From contig CAUJET010000154.1 in the NCBI GenBank assembly GCA_963169665.1, positions 1 to 35,345 of the forward strand: a DNA stretch of 35,345 bases. The letters are read 5' to 3'. Under the pieces are notes generated by a model that had not been told where the DNA came from, searched no databases, and saw nothing but the letters and a program-made list of their open reading frames with translations. Positions 1 through 7,578 of this stretch are shown here, piece after piece. The first letter of the stretch is position 1, and every line of letters begins with the position of its first letter. Source of the DNA: Actinomycetota bacterium (GTDB lineage Bacteria > Actinomycetota > Acidimicrobiia > Acidimicrobiales > Ilumatobacteraceae). A program made the position numbers and the translations under genes.

Positions 1-3
1 GAC

Positions 4-1338
4 TCAGCCCTCGGTGGTGGTGGGACCGGCGGACGCGGCGTCGACGACGACCTGCGACTCGCGGGCCGCGGCGGCGAAGATGCCCTTGCTCATCAGGCTC
101 GGCTCCACCTTGCGACGCTGGAGGTAGATCGCCGCCCGACCGGCGTGGATCGTCGGGTCGTCGGGTGCCGCCCAGCCAGCGAGATCGGCGAAGTGACAGG
201 CGAGGCGCATGTCGTTGTCGCTCGCGGCCTGTTCGGCGCGGCGGAGCAACACATCGGCGCCACCGGCGAGGTCGGCGATCGCGGTTGCGACCTGTGCGTC
301 GGGTGACGGCTTGAGGCGCGAGGCGGCGCCGTCCCACCAGCCACCGAACTGGCGCCAGATGCCGCGGACGACGAACTCGGGCTCGTCGTACAGCGGTCGC
401 AGGTACGGCTTGGCCAGGGTGTCTGCCGGCACCTGCACCGTGTGCACGATCGTGTCGAGGGTGGCGCCGGCGTTCATCATCGCCACCACGTCGGTCACCA
501 GGTCCTCGAGCGCCGTCGCGACGTCGTCGAGCACGCGGGCGATGCGTTCCCTGCCGGCGATCGGGAGGCCGTGGGCCGGCAGCAGCAGTTCGGGCTCCTT
601 TGCGATCATCGCCCGCAGTGCCGCCGCCCACTCGATGGGGTAGCGCTGCACCTTCTGGGGATTGCCTGCGTTGGGGAAGTTCCAGATCAGGAAGTCGCCC
701 GTCATGAGCCACTTCTGCTCGGGAAAGAACGACCAGAGGTGGTCATCGGTCTCGCCGCGGGCGTGGTGGAACTCGATCTCGTGTCCGCCGATCTGCATGC
801 GGTCGAACAGGCCGACCTCGCGATCGGGTCGAAGAGTGTCGGTCGGGATGAAGCGCGGTGCGGTGGCGCGCGTGGTGACCGGGACGCCGCCGCTGTCGCC
901 GCTGCCCATCGTGAGCTGGAGATCGCCCGCGATCCCGCCGAACTGGCGGGCGTTGATGAGCAGGTTCCAGTCGTTGGTGTACGTGTAGCGGTCGAAACGC
1001 CTGGCGACGTTCTCGTGGCCGATCACGATGGGGTGGTCGGCGGCGAAGAACTTGCTGCCGCCGACGTGGTCCGCGTGGCCGTGGGTGTACACGAGGTGGC
1101 GGATCGGCTCGGCCCGCCACTGCTTGATCGCGGCGACGACCGCCTGGCCGGTGCGGGCGTGTGATGCGTCGAACGCCATCAGCCCGTCTCCCGAGTCGAC
1201 CACGACGGAGTGGCTGAAGCTCTCGACCATCGCGAGCCCGTCGGCGATCTCGCTGAGCTCGTTGGTGGTGCGGTTCACCGGTTGGTCGGCGTGTCCCGAA
1301 TCGATGATGCGGGCAGAGAGATCGAGCAGATCGGCCAT
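4..1338 (-). CDS. Alkyl-sulfatase-like MBL-fold hydrolase
   Basis: Predicted metallo-beta-lactamase-fold hydrolase of 444 residues, related to the SdsA/BDS1 alkyl sulfatase group that cleaves alkyl sulfate esters to alcohol and sulfate. The metal-binding motif THGHADHVGG is near residue 85, followed by an ARGETDDH segment, MTGDF and a late LLPAHG histidine, as expected for a binuclear site. The C-terminal half carries the alkyl sulfatase dimerisation signature (YDEPEFVVRGIWRQFGGWWDG). It is shorter than classical SdsA1 and lacks a C-terminal SCP2-like domain. The ATG at 1338 is preferred over an upstream start at 1416 because family similarity begins at MADLL and a TACGGT hexamer lies 7 nt upstream. 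No signal peptide is visible, so it is probably cytoplasmic. The sulfate operon 2.5 kb away makes a sulfur-scavenging role conceivable, but the true substrate is unknown. Confidence 0.85.
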   Translation of the reverse strand: MADLLDLSARIIDSGHADQPVNRTTNELSEIADGLAMVESFSHSVVVDSGDGLMAFDASHARTGQAVVAAIKQWRAEPIRHLVYTHGHADHVGGSKFFAADHPIVIGHENVARRFDRYTYTNDWNLLINARQFGGIAGDLQLTMGSGDSGGVPVTTRATAPRFIPTDTLRPDREVGLFDRMQIGGHEIEFHHARGETDDHLWSFFPEQKWLMTGDFLIWNFPNAGNPQKVQRYPIEWAAALRAMIAKEPELLLPAHGLPIAGRERIARVLDDVATALEDLVTDVVAMMNAGATLDTIVHTVQVPADTLAKPYLRPLYDEPEFVVRGIWRQFGGWWDGAASRLKPSPDAQVATAIADLAGGADVLLRRAEQAASDNDMRLACHFADLAGWAAPDDPTIHAGRAAIYLQRRKVEPSLMSKGIFAAAARESQVVVDAASAGPTTTEG

Positions 1339-1345
1339 GCGCGGA

Positions 1346-1351
1346 ACCGTA
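1346..1351 (-). promoter_or_regulatory. Putative -10 (TACGGT) of a leaderless promoter
   Basis: TACGGT on the minus strand ends 7 nt before the ATG at 1338, with no Shine-Dalgarno sequence between. The position fits a leaderless transcript. The upstream 19-bp repeats begin about 25 nt further out. No clear -35 is seen. Confidence 0.4.
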
Positions 1352-1376
1352 CTCCCGCGCCCCACCCGCCCCCGAG

Positions 1377-1458
1377 ACCCGAGTGCCAGCCGTCCACCCG
1401 AGTGCCAACGGACCACCCGAGGTTTCCTGGCGCCCCCGGGTGAGCCGCTGGCACTCGG
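1377..1458. repeat. 19-bp tandem repeat inside a long inverted repeat
   Basis: The gap between two tandem minus-strand genes holds two nearly identical 19-bp units (1377-1395 and 1396-1414, each starting ACCCGAGTGCCA) and the start of a third (ACCCGAGG at 1415). The outer 12-bp arms CCGAGTGCCAGC (1379-1390) and GCTGGCACTCGG (1447-1458) are perfectly complementary. The right arm begins 2 bases after the transglycosylase stop codon, so in RNA the structure could act as that gene's terminator. There is no U-run. It also lies just upstream of the hydrolase promoter, so an operator role is possible. Confidence 0.6.
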
Positions 1459-1459
1459 A

Positions 1460-2452
1460 TCAGGCGGCGTCGGCGGCGTTGGCGGCGAGGTAGGCGGCGG
1501 CGTCGATCGGTTTCGATTGCGAGTAACCGACCGGCAGGCGCACCGTGCCGGCCGCGCTGCCGAAGAACACCTGGAACGCGTGCAGCCCGCGGTACAGGCC
1601 CGGCTCGTCGCGCAGGGTCTCCGCGTAGGCGGTGACGACCGCGACGTATCCGTCGTTCGGGTTGTACTGGTACACCGCGGCGGTCATGTCCGCCGGGCCG
1701 CCGCTCTGGGCGAGATAGGTGGCGGCGCCGATGATCGCGTCGCGGGTGACCAACGGATCGCCGGTGCAGCACTCGGCCCACGTGGTGGGGAGGAACTGCA
1801 TCGGCCCGACGGCGCCCGCCGAGGACACTCCCTGGATGCGACCCATGCGGGTCTCCTGCAGGTGGATCGCTGCCAACCAGTACCAGGGGATGCTGGTGAG
1901 CGCTTCTGCCTCGGCGTAGTGGGCCAGCAGGGTGTCGACGGGTTCCGGCTCGACGATCGTCCACGCCGGGAGTTCGATGGGCGGCTCGCTCGGCGTGGTG
2001 TCAGCGGCGTTGCGAGCCTGGAGGAACTGGCGCGCCCGCACGATGCGCTCGATCGACGGCCTCGCCGCCGGGTCGAGCGCGGCGAGCACGGCCTCGTCGA
2101 GCTCCGGCTGGTCTGCCAACGCCCGCAACAGCAGCTGCAGGTGCTCGCCGGCGAGCACGACCTGCTCGGCCGGTGCCGCAGGATCGCTGATCGTCGTGTG
2201 CGCCGCCGAGAGGTCGGCCGCGAATCCGGGAGCATCCGGCACGGCGGTGAGGCGCGCCTCGCCCAGCGCGTTCTCCGCAGCGGCTCCCGTCGACACCGGC
2301 GGTTCGGTCGCCTCGGGTGGCGATGACGTCGGCGGCGTCCCCGGGCCGGTGATCTCGCTGCTCGGAGTCGGTCCCTCGACGTCCCCGGGCGCACACGCCC
2401 CGGTGCCGAGTGCGAGTGCCGCGACGAGGACGAGGTGGCACCGACGGATCAC
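1460..2452 (-). CDS. Lytic transglycosylase, probable lipoprotein
   Basis: Predicted secreted murein lytic transglycosylase of 330 residues. The N-terminus is a short signal peptide ending in a loosely lipobox-like GTGAC with Cys20, followed by a Pro/Ser/Thr-rich linker (about 21-60). The C-terminal half has a lysozyme-like SLT fold: HLQETRMGRIQG contains the likely catalytic Glu200, then AGAVGPMQFLPTTWAEC, and a YQYNPNDGYVAVVTAYAE segment, as in MltB-type and actinobacterial transglycosylases. It would cleave peptidoglycan glycan strands outside the membrane. The start is GTG at 2452; a GAGACT hexamer 6 nt upstream and no ribosome binding site suggest a leaderless message. The central helical region (about 70-150) is not recognised. 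The lipobox is imperfect (Thr at -3), so lipidation is less certain than secretion. Confidence 0.85.
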   Translation of the reverse strand: MIRRCHLVLVAALALGTGACAPGDVEGPTPSSEITGPGTPPTSSPPEATEPPVSTGAAAENALGEARLTAVPDAPGFAADLSAAHTTISDPAAPAEQVVLAGEHLQLLLRALADQPELDEAVLAALDPAARPSIERIVRARQFLQARNAADTTPSEPPIELPAWTIVEPEPVDTLLAHYAEAEALTSIPWYWLAAIHLQETRMGRIQGVSSAGAVGPMQFLPTTWAECCTGDPLVTRDAIIGAATYLAQSGGPADMTAAVYQYNPNDGYVAVVTAYAETLRDEPGLYRGLHAFQVFFGSAAGTVRLPVGYSQSKPIDAAAYLAANAADAA

Positions 2453-2502
2453 GTCCCGAGTCTCGCGTCCGCCCCCGACCTGTCCGGGTCATCCCGCAAG
2501 AT

Positions 2503-2543
2503 CCGTGAGCCAAACGCCGCGTGTCGCGGCCGTTGGCTCACGA
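2503..2543. repeat. 41-bp hairpin repeat, copy A
   Basis: A 41-bp palindromic element. Arms CGTGAGCCAA (2504-2513) and TTGGCTCACG (2533-2542) are perfectly complementary, and an inner stem CCGCG/CGCGG closes a 3-nt loop. It is 32/41 identical to copy B just downstream in the same orientation. It lies between the acyl-CoA dehydrogenase stop and the transglycosylase start. Confidence 0.65.
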
Positions 2544-2554
2544 GTATCGATCGT

Positions 2555-2595
2555 CCGTGAGCGAGACGCCGCCAGACGCGGCGTGTGGCTCACGG
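2555..2595. repeat. 41-bp hairpin repeat, copy B; likely terminator
   Basis: Arms CCGTGAGC (2555-2562) and GCTCACGG (2588-2595) with inner stem ACGCCGC/GCGGCGT around a 5-nt loop. It starts 3 bases after the acyl-CoA dehydrogenase stop codon on the minus strand, so it probably ends that transcript, although there is no U-tract. Copy A is 11 bases further on. The two copies together form a tandem pair of strong hairpins. Confidence 0.65.
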
Positions 2596-2598
2596 AAC

Positions 2599-3696
2599 TC
2601 AGCGGGGGAGGCCGAGGACGCGTTCGCCGAGGATGTTGCGCATCACGTTCGAGGTGCCGCCCATGATCGTGTAGCCGGGCGTGTACAGCAGGCCGTGGGT
2701 GACGTCGCTCCACAGCGTCGCCTCGGCGCCGAACGCGCGCGACACGAAGTCGGAGACGCGGGCCTCGTGCTCGGTGCAGAAGCACTTCGTCGCGGCGGAG
2801 AAGCCGGCGGGCGCCTGCTTGAGCACCTCGCGGATCACGAGGATGCGGCCGATGCGGTACTGGATCTCGAGCTGGGCGATCTCCTGGCGGATGACCGGGT
2901 CGCTGGTGTCGGCCCGCTCCTTGGCCATCAGGTACAGCGCCTGGTTGCTGACGAGCCGGTCGATGCCGCCGCGCTCGTGCTCGAGCTGGCGCATCGTCTG
3001 CTTGAACGCACCGCCCTCGGCGCCCACCAGGTTGATCGCTGGCACGCGCACGTCGGTGAAGAACACCTCGCAGAAGTGGCGGTTGGTGGTCATGTCCTTG
3101 ATGGGTCGCACCTCGATGCCGGGTGTGTCCATCGGGACGATGATCTCGCTGATGCCGGCGTGCGGCGGGCCGTCGGTGCTGGTGCGGCAGATGAGGTAGC
3201 AGTAGTCGCTCTGGGCGCCGAAGCTGGTCCAGATCTTCTGGCCGTTGATCACCCAGTCGTCGCCGTCGCGCACGGCCTGCGTCTTCAGCGAGGCGAGGTC
3301 GCTCCCGGCGTTCGGCTCGCTCATGCCGATGCACCAGGTGGTCTCGCCCGACAGGATCTTCGGCAGGAACTCGGCCTGCTGGTCGGGGCGGCCGTAGGTG
3401 ATGAGGGTGGGGCCCATCTGGCGGTCGCCGAACCACATCGCCGCGATCGGGGCGCCGGCGGCGATCATCTCCTCGCCGACGATGAGCCGCTCGATCGCCG
3501 GTCGACCGCCGCCACCGAACTCGGTGGGCCAGGTCATGCCGATCCAGCCGTGTGCAGCCATCTCCTTGGCGAAGTCCTTCGAGTAGCCGTTGATCCAGCT
3601 GTCGTTGTGACGACCGAACCGGGCGACGGCCTCGGTGGCCACCTTGCGAGCGCGCTCGCGGAGTTCGATCTGCTCGGGTGTCCAGGCGAAGTCCAT
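2599..3696 (-). CDS. Acyl-CoA dehydrogenase family protein
   Basis: FAD-dependent acyl-CoA dehydrogenase of 365 residues, with all three domains: N-terminal helical domain (1-115), middle beta domain with CIGMSEPNAGSDLASLKTQA (122-141) and VINGQKIWTSFG (149-160), and C-terminal helical domain. It would introduce a trans-2,3 double bond into an acyl-CoA thioester. The usual catalytic Glu of the C-terminal xEGTS motif is Gly346 (IMGGTSNVMRN), as in many actinobacterial FadE proteins; Glu241 in LEHERGG sits where isovaleryl-CoA dehydrogenase has its base, so activity is still plausible. Some relatives work only as heterotetramers with a second FadE subunit, and none is adjacent here. Start ATG at 3696, with TAGCAT 8 nt upstream. 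The substrate cannot be assigned. Confidence 0.93.
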   Translation of the reverse strand: MDFAWTPEQIELRERARKVATEAVARFGRHNDSWINGYSKDFAKEMAAHGWIGMTWPTEFGGGGRPAIERLIVGEEMIAAGAPIAAMWFGDRQMGPTLITYGRPDQQAEFLPKILSGETTWCIGMSEPNAGSDLASLKTQAVRDGDDWVINGQKIWTSFGAQSDYCYLICRTSTDGPPHAGISEIIVPMDTPGIEVRPIKDMTTNRHFCEVFFTDVRVPAINLVGAEGGAFKQTMRQLEHERGGIDRLVSNQALYLMAKERADTSDPVIRQEIAQLEIQYRIGRILVIREVLKQAPAGFSAATKCFCTEHEARVSDFVSRAFGAEATLWSDVTHGLLYTPGYTIMGGTSNVMRNILGERVLGLPR

Positions 3697-3704
3697 CGCC
3701 GGTG

Positions 3705-3710
3705 ATGCTA
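3705..3710 (-). promoter_or_regulatory. Putative -10 (TAGCAT) for the acyl-CoA dehydrogenase
   Basis: TAGCAT on the minus strand is 8 nt upstream of the ATG at 3696, with no ribosome binding site in between, which fits leaderless transcription. Confidence 0.45.
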
Positions 3711-3785
3711 CGACGAGGCGGCCTGGGGGAGCGGTGTCCGGCGGGTCCCCGTGGGGGTGACGTACGCCCTAAACCTGATCGTGTC

Positions 3786-3807
3786 GATAAATGCGATCGG
3801 ATTCATC
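3786..3807. promoter_or_regulatory. Candidate operator upstream of cysH
   Basis: The imperfect inverted repeat GATAAAT-N8-ATTCATC (6 of 7 positions complementary) lies in a locally AT-rich patch of an otherwise GC-rich region. It sits just upstream of the predicted cysH -10 (3817-3822), where a repressor would block polymerase. I do not recognise it as a known sulfur-regulator box. Confidence 0.35.
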
Positions 3808-3816
3808 GGGAATTGG

Positions 3817-3822
3817 TAGCGT
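3817..3822 (+). promoter_or_regulatory. Putative -10 (TAGCGT) of the sulfate operon
   Basis: TAGCGT is followed by 7 nt and the GTG at 3830. The same hexamer in the same geometry precedes the regulator gene at 16519. It supports GTG 3830 as a leaderless start over the in-frame ATG at 3791, which would place this hexamer inside the gene. Confidence 0.45.
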
Positions 3823-3829
3823 GTCGTCC

Positions 3830-4519
3830 GTGACCGATGCAGCCGCCCCGTCGTTCGACGCTTCGAGCCTCGACCTCGACGCCCTCAACGAAGCGTTCGA
3901 GGCCCACGGCGACGCCACGAAGATGATCCAGTGGCTCGTCGACACGATCCCGCTCGACCGCCTCATCGTCGCCTCGGCGATGACGTCGGACACCGTCCTG
4001 GTCGACGTCTCGGCCAAGGTCGCGCCCGGCATCGACGTGCTCTTCCTCGACACCGGCTACCACTTCGCCGAGACCTTGCAGACCGTCGACGCGGTGGGTG
4101 TCAAGTACCCGATCAAGCTGGTCGTCACGCCCGCCCCGCCGATCGGTGACGAGCGCTACCTCAGCGATCCCGACGGCTGCTGCCACCAGCGCAAGGTCGT
4201 GCCGCTCGAGGAGGGCCTCGCCGGCCGCCTCGGGTGGATCAGCGGCGTGCGCCGCAGCGACAGCGAGGTGCGTGCCAACACCCCGTTCGTGCAGCTCGAC
4301 AAACGCGGCATGGTGAAGCTCAACCCGCTCGCCGCCTGGACCGACGCCGACCTCGCCACCTACGCCGCGATCCACGAGGTGCCACTCAACCCGCTGCTCG
4401 ACCAGGGCTACCCGTCGATCGGGTGCATGCCCTGCACCCGCAAACCGGCCGAGGGCGAGCACGCCCGCGCCGGCCGGTGGAGCGCCCACGCCAAGACCGA
4501 GTGCGGCCTGCACCTGTAG
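3830..4519 (+). CDS. cysH: Adenylyl-sulfate (APS) reductase
   Basis: Assimilatory APS reductase of 229 residues, reducing adenosine 5'-phosphosulfate to sulfite and AMP, usually with thioredoxin as donor, in the cytoplasm. The PP-loop-like core includes SAMTSDTVLVD and FLDTGYHFAET. The four Cys of a [4Fe-4S] cluster are present: Cys117-Cys118 (DGCCHQRK) and Cys199/Cys202 (GCMPCTRKP). The catalytic Cys225 is in the C-terminal TECGLH motif. The cluster motif marks it as APS-using and not PAPS-using, which agrees with no cysC kinase in the operon. An in-frame ATG at 3791 would add 13 residues, but the -10 placement favours GTG 3830. It is the first gene of a five-gene operon. Confidence 0.93.
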   Translation: MTDAAAPSFDASSLDLDALNEAFEAHGDATKMIQWLVDTIPLDRLIVASAMTSDTVLVDVSAKVAPGIDVLFLDTGYHFAETLQTVDAVGVKYPIKLVVTPAPPIGDERYLSDPDGCCHQRKVVPLEEGLAGRLGWISGVRRSDSEVRANTPFVQLDKRGMVKLNPLAAWTDADLATYAAIHEVPLNPLLDQGYPSIGCMPCTRKPAEGEHARAGRWSAHAKTECGLHL

Positions 4520-4544
4520 TCCCCGCCCCGATCGACTGCCCCAG

Positions 4545-4571
4545 CCGTTTCCGCCGTTTCCGCCGTTTCCG
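4545..4571. repeat. 9-bp tandem repeat between cysH and cysD
   Basis: Three exact head-to-tail copies of CCGTTTCCG in the 118-base cysH-cysD gap. The sequence is pyrimidine-rich on the plus strand and non-coding. No hairpin is obvious, and the only other signal in this gap is the cysD ribosome binding site AGGAGAG at 4626-4632. Confidence 0.6.
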
Positions 4572-4637
4572 CCCATCCCGCACGACCTGCCAGACCCCAC
4601 CTGACGCCACGACCAGCAGACGACGAGGAGAGATTTC

Positions 4638-5585
4638 GTGACCGTGATCGACCAGACCAGCACCGAGTTCGACGACGCCGACCGCGTCGGTCTCGACCAC
4701 CGCCTCGCCCAGCTCGAGGCGCATGCCATCTTCGTGATCCGCGAGGTCGCTGCCGAGTGTGAGCGTCCCGTGCTGCTGTTCTCCGGTGGCAAGGACAGCG
4801 TCGTCATGCTGCACCTCGCCAAGAAGGCGTTCGAGCCCGGCGTGATCCCGTTCCCGGTGATGCACGTCGACACGGGCCACAACTTCCCCGAGGTGATCGA
4901 GTTCCGCGATCGCCTCGTCGAGCAGATGGGCGTGCGGCTCGTGGTGGCGAGCGTGCAGGACGCGATCGACGAAGGTCGGGTGGCCGACCCGGGCCCCACC
5001 GGCTCGCGCAACCGGCTGCAGACCCAGCCGTTGCTGTACGAGGTGGGTCGCAACAAGTTCGACGCCGCGTTCGGTGGCGCCCGCCGCGACGAGGACAAGG
5101 CCCGCGCCAAGGAGCGCATCCTCAGCTTCCGTGACCTGTTCGGCCAGTGGGATCCGAAGAACCAGCGCCCCGAGCTGTGGCGTCTCTACAACCCGCGCGT
5201 CCGCGCCGGCGAGCATCTGCGCGCGTTCCCGATCAGCGACTGGACCGAGCTCGACATCTGGCGCTACATCGCGGTGAACGACATCGAGCTGCCGCAGATG
5301 TACTACGCCCACCAGCGCGAGGTCGTCGAGCGCGACGGCATGCTGCTCGCCACCAGCGAGGTCACGCCCGCGCTGCCCGGCGAGACGCCGTTCGTCGAGA
5401 CCGTGCGCTACCGCACCGTCGGCGACATGACGTGCACCGGTGCCGTGCGCAGCGATGCCGCCACGCCGCTCGAGGTGCTCACCGAGATCGAGCAGAGCCG
5501 CATCACCGAGCGCGGCGCCACGCGTGCCGACGACAAGTTCAGCGAAGCCGCGATGGAAGACCGCAAGCGCGAGGGGTACTTCTGA
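4638..5585 (+). CDS. cysD: Sulfate adenylyltransferase subunit 2
   Basis: Small subunit of ATP sulfurylase, 315 residues, which catalyses AMP transfer from ATP to sulfate to give APS, driven by the GTPase CysN. The PP-loop SGGKDS is at residues 49-54, followed by HLAKKAF, MHVDTGHNFPEVIEFRD, and the family C-terminus with SDWTELDIWRYI, TVGDMTCTGAV and AMEDRKREGYF. Length and ending are typical of CysD. The GTG start at 4638 has a good AGGAGAG ribosome binding site 5 nt upstream. Its stop overlaps the cysN start by one base (TGATG), indicating translational coupling of the two subunits. Confidence 0.96.
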   Translation: MTVIDQTSTEFDDADRVGLDHRLAQLEAHAIFVIREVAAECERPVLLFSGGKDSVVMLHLAKKAFEPGVIPFPVMHVDTGHNFPEVIEFRDRLVEQMGVRLVVASVQDAIDEGRVADPGPTGSRNRLQTQPLLYEVGRNKFDAAFGGARRDEDKARAKERILSFRDLFGQWDPKNQRPELWRLYNPRVRAGEHLRAFPISDWTELDIWRYIAVNDIELPQMYYAHQREVVERDGMLLATSEVTPALPGETPFVETVRYRTVGDMTCTGAVRSDAATPLEVLTEIEQSRITERGATRADDKFSEAAMEDRKREGYF

Positions 5586-6829
5586 TGGAGCTGTTGCGCT
5601 TCGCCACCGCCGGGTCCGTCGACGACGGCAAGAGCACGCTGATCGGCCGCCTGCTGCACGACACCAAGGCGCTGTTCGACGACGTGATCGACGCCGTCGC
5701 GGCCACCACGGCACGCCGAGGGGGAGAGGGCCTCGACCTCGCCCTCGTCACCGACGGCCTACGCGCCGAGCGCGAGCAGGGCATCACAATCGACGTCGCC
5801 TACCGCTACTTCTCCACGCCGCTGCGCTCGTTCGTCATCGCCGACACACCGGGCCACGTGCAGTACACGCGGAACATGGTCACCGGTGCGTCCACCTCCG
5901 ATGTCGCGGTCATCCTCGTCGACGCCCGCCACGGCCTGCGCGAGCAGTCGCTGCGCCACGCCGCCCTGTCGGCGCTGCTCGGCATCCAGCACCTCGTGCT
6001 CGCGGTCAACAAGATGGACCTCGTCGACTGGAGCGAAGCCCGCTTCACCGAGATCCGCGACGAGTTCGCCGCCCTCGCCGAGCGCCTCGACGTTCCCGTC
6101 GTGACCGCGATCCCCCTGTGTGCCCTCGACGGCGGCAACGTGGTCGACCCGTCGCCGCACACGCCCTGGTACGACGGCCCCTGCCTGCTCGAGCACCTCG
6201 AGACCCTGCCGTTGCCCCGTTACGACGAGGGTGCGTTGCGGCTGCCGGTGCAGTTGGTGATCAAGCCCGGCGTCGGCAGTGGTGCGGGCGTCACGGCCGA
6301 GCGCCGCTGGTACGCCGGTTCACTCGCTGCGGGCATCCCGCAGGTGGGCCAGGAGATCGTCGTGCTGCCGTCGGGCACGCACAGCCGCATCGCCGCCGTC
6401 GAGGGCAACGCCCCCGCGGTGCGCGTGCAACTCGAGCACGAGCTCGACGTGTCGCGAGGCGACGTGATCGCCGATGCGCACGACGCCCCGCACACGGTTC
6501 CCCAGATCCTCGCCCGGGTGGCATGGATGGCCGACAAGCCGCTGCGCGCTGGCAGCCACGTGCTGTTGAAGCACGGCACGCGTACGGTGAAGGCCGTGGC
6601 CACCCAGTTGCACGACCGGCTCGACGTCGCGACCCTCGACACCCACACCGGCGTCGACGAGCTCGGGCTCAACGAGATCGGCACCGTCACGTTCATCACC
6701 TCGCTGCCGCTGCCGATCGATGCATATGCAACGAACCGCACGATGGGCAGCTTCATCGTGATCGACGAGGTCACCAACGGCACCGTTGGTGCCGGCATGG
6801 TGGCCGAACCGGCGGGCGCACCGGTGTGA
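5585..6829 (+). CDS. cysN: Sulfate adenylyltransferase subunit 1 (GTPase)
   Basis: Large, GTP-hydrolysing subunit of ATP sulfurylase, 414 residues. G motifs of the EF-Tu-like GTPase domain are intact: GSVDDGKS (10-17), DTPGHVQYTRNM (G3) and NKMDLVDW (G4). Beta-barrel domains 2 and 3 follow, with KPLRAGSHVLLKHGT and a NEIGTV segment. The C-terminus stops at the end of domain 3, so there is no fused CysC APS kinase, which fits the APS-reductase route. The ATG at 5585 overlaps the cysD stop; the end overlaps the next gene by GTGA. Confidence 0.96.
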   Translation: MELLRFATAGSVDDGKSTLIGRLLHDTKALFDDVIDAVAATTARRGGEGLDLALVTDGLRAEREQGITIDVAYRYFSTPLRSFVIADTPGHVQYTRNMVTGASTSDVAVILVDARHGLREQSLRHAALSALLGIQHLVLAVNKMDLVDWSEARFTEIRDEFAALAERLDVPVVTAIPLCALDGGNVVDPSPHTPWYDGPCLLEHLETLPLPRYDEGALRLPVQLVIKPGVGSGAGVTAERRWYAGSLAAGIPQVGQEIVVLPSGTHSRIAAVEGNAPAVRVQLEHELDVSRGDVIADAHDAPHTVPQILARVAWMADKPLRAGSHVLLKHGTRTVKAVATQLHDRLDVATLDTHTGVDELGLNEIGTVTFITSLPLPIDAYATNRTMGSFIVIDEVTNGTVGAGMVAEPAGAPV

Positions 6830-7578
6830 GCGAGCCGCACGTGTGGCTGGTGGGCGCCGGCCCGGGCGACCCCGAGCTGCTGACGCTCAAGGCTGCCCGG
6901 CTGATCGCCGAGGCCGACGTCGTGCTGCACGACCGGTTGGTGTCGCCCGAGATCCTTGCGTTGGCACGCCCCGATGCCGATCTCATCGACGTCGGCAAGC
7001 GTCCCGGTGGCAGCCACACCCAGGGTGTGCTCAACGAACTGCTCGTGCTGCACGCTCGGTCGGGCCGTCGCGTCGTGCGCCTGAAGGGTGGCGACCCGTT
7101 CCTGTTCGGCCGCGGTGGCGAAGAGGTGGAGGTGCTCGCCGAGGCGGGCATCGAGTGCGGGATCGTGCCGGGCATCAGCTCCTCGCTCGCAGGCCCCGCC
7201 GCCGCAGGCATCCCCGTCACGCACCGCCAGGTCGCCCGTGCGGTCACGATCGTCACCGGCCACGAGGCCACCGACAGCGATCCGGTCGACTGGTCGGCCG
7301 TCGGCCGACTGGGTGGCACGCTCGTGGTGCTGATGGGCATCGAACGCCGCGCTGCGATCGTGACGAAGCTGGTCGACGCCGGTCTCGCCGCCGACACGCC
7401 CGCCGCCGTCGTGATGCACGCCACCACGCCGCGCCAGCGCATCTGGACCGGTCGGCTCGAGCAATTGCCCGAGGCCGACGTCGAGTCGCCCGCGGTGATG
7501 GTGATCGGCGCCGTCGCGACCTTCGCGCACGATGCGGCGGCGCTCGTGGCGGCACATACGCTGCCGCTCGATGGCTGA
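6826..7578 (+). CDS. cobA: Uroporphyrinogen-III C-methyltransferase
   Basis: SAM-dependent uroporphyrinogen-III methyltransferase (SUMT) of 250 residues, making precorrin-2, the precursor of siroheme and cobalamin. Family motifs: VGAGPGDPELLTLKAARLI near the N-terminus (SAM-binding P-loop), VVRLKGGDPFLFGRGGEE, GISSSLAGPAAAGIPVTHR, and a TIVTGHE segment. It matches the stand-alone SUMT length. The GTG start is inside the cysN stop (GTGA, 4-nt overlap). Its place in a sulfate operon indicates that the product is siroheme for sulfite reductase, and it could also be called cysG-like or sumT. Confidence 0.94.
   Translation: MSEPHVWLVGAGPGDPELLTLKAARLIAEADVVLHDRLVSPEILALARPDADLIDVGKRPGGSHTQGVLNELLVLHARSGRRVVRLKGGDPFLFGRGGEEVEVLAEAGIECGIVPGISSSLAGPAAAGIPVTHRQVARAVTIVTGHEATDSDPVDWSAVGRLGGTLVVLMGIERRAAIVTKLVDAGLAADTPAAVVMHATTPRQRIWTGRLEQLPEADVESPAVMVIGAVATFAHDAAALVAAHTLPLDG

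Noticed and set aside
3697..3829. SAM-type or other riboswitch before cysH
   Set aside because: The leader is too short and apparently absent (leaderless GTG), and no conserved riboswitch core is visible.
3791..3829. ATG at 3791 as the cysH start
   Set aside because: It would place the TAGCGT -10 and the AT-rich inverted repeat inside the gene, and the added residues are unlike the family.
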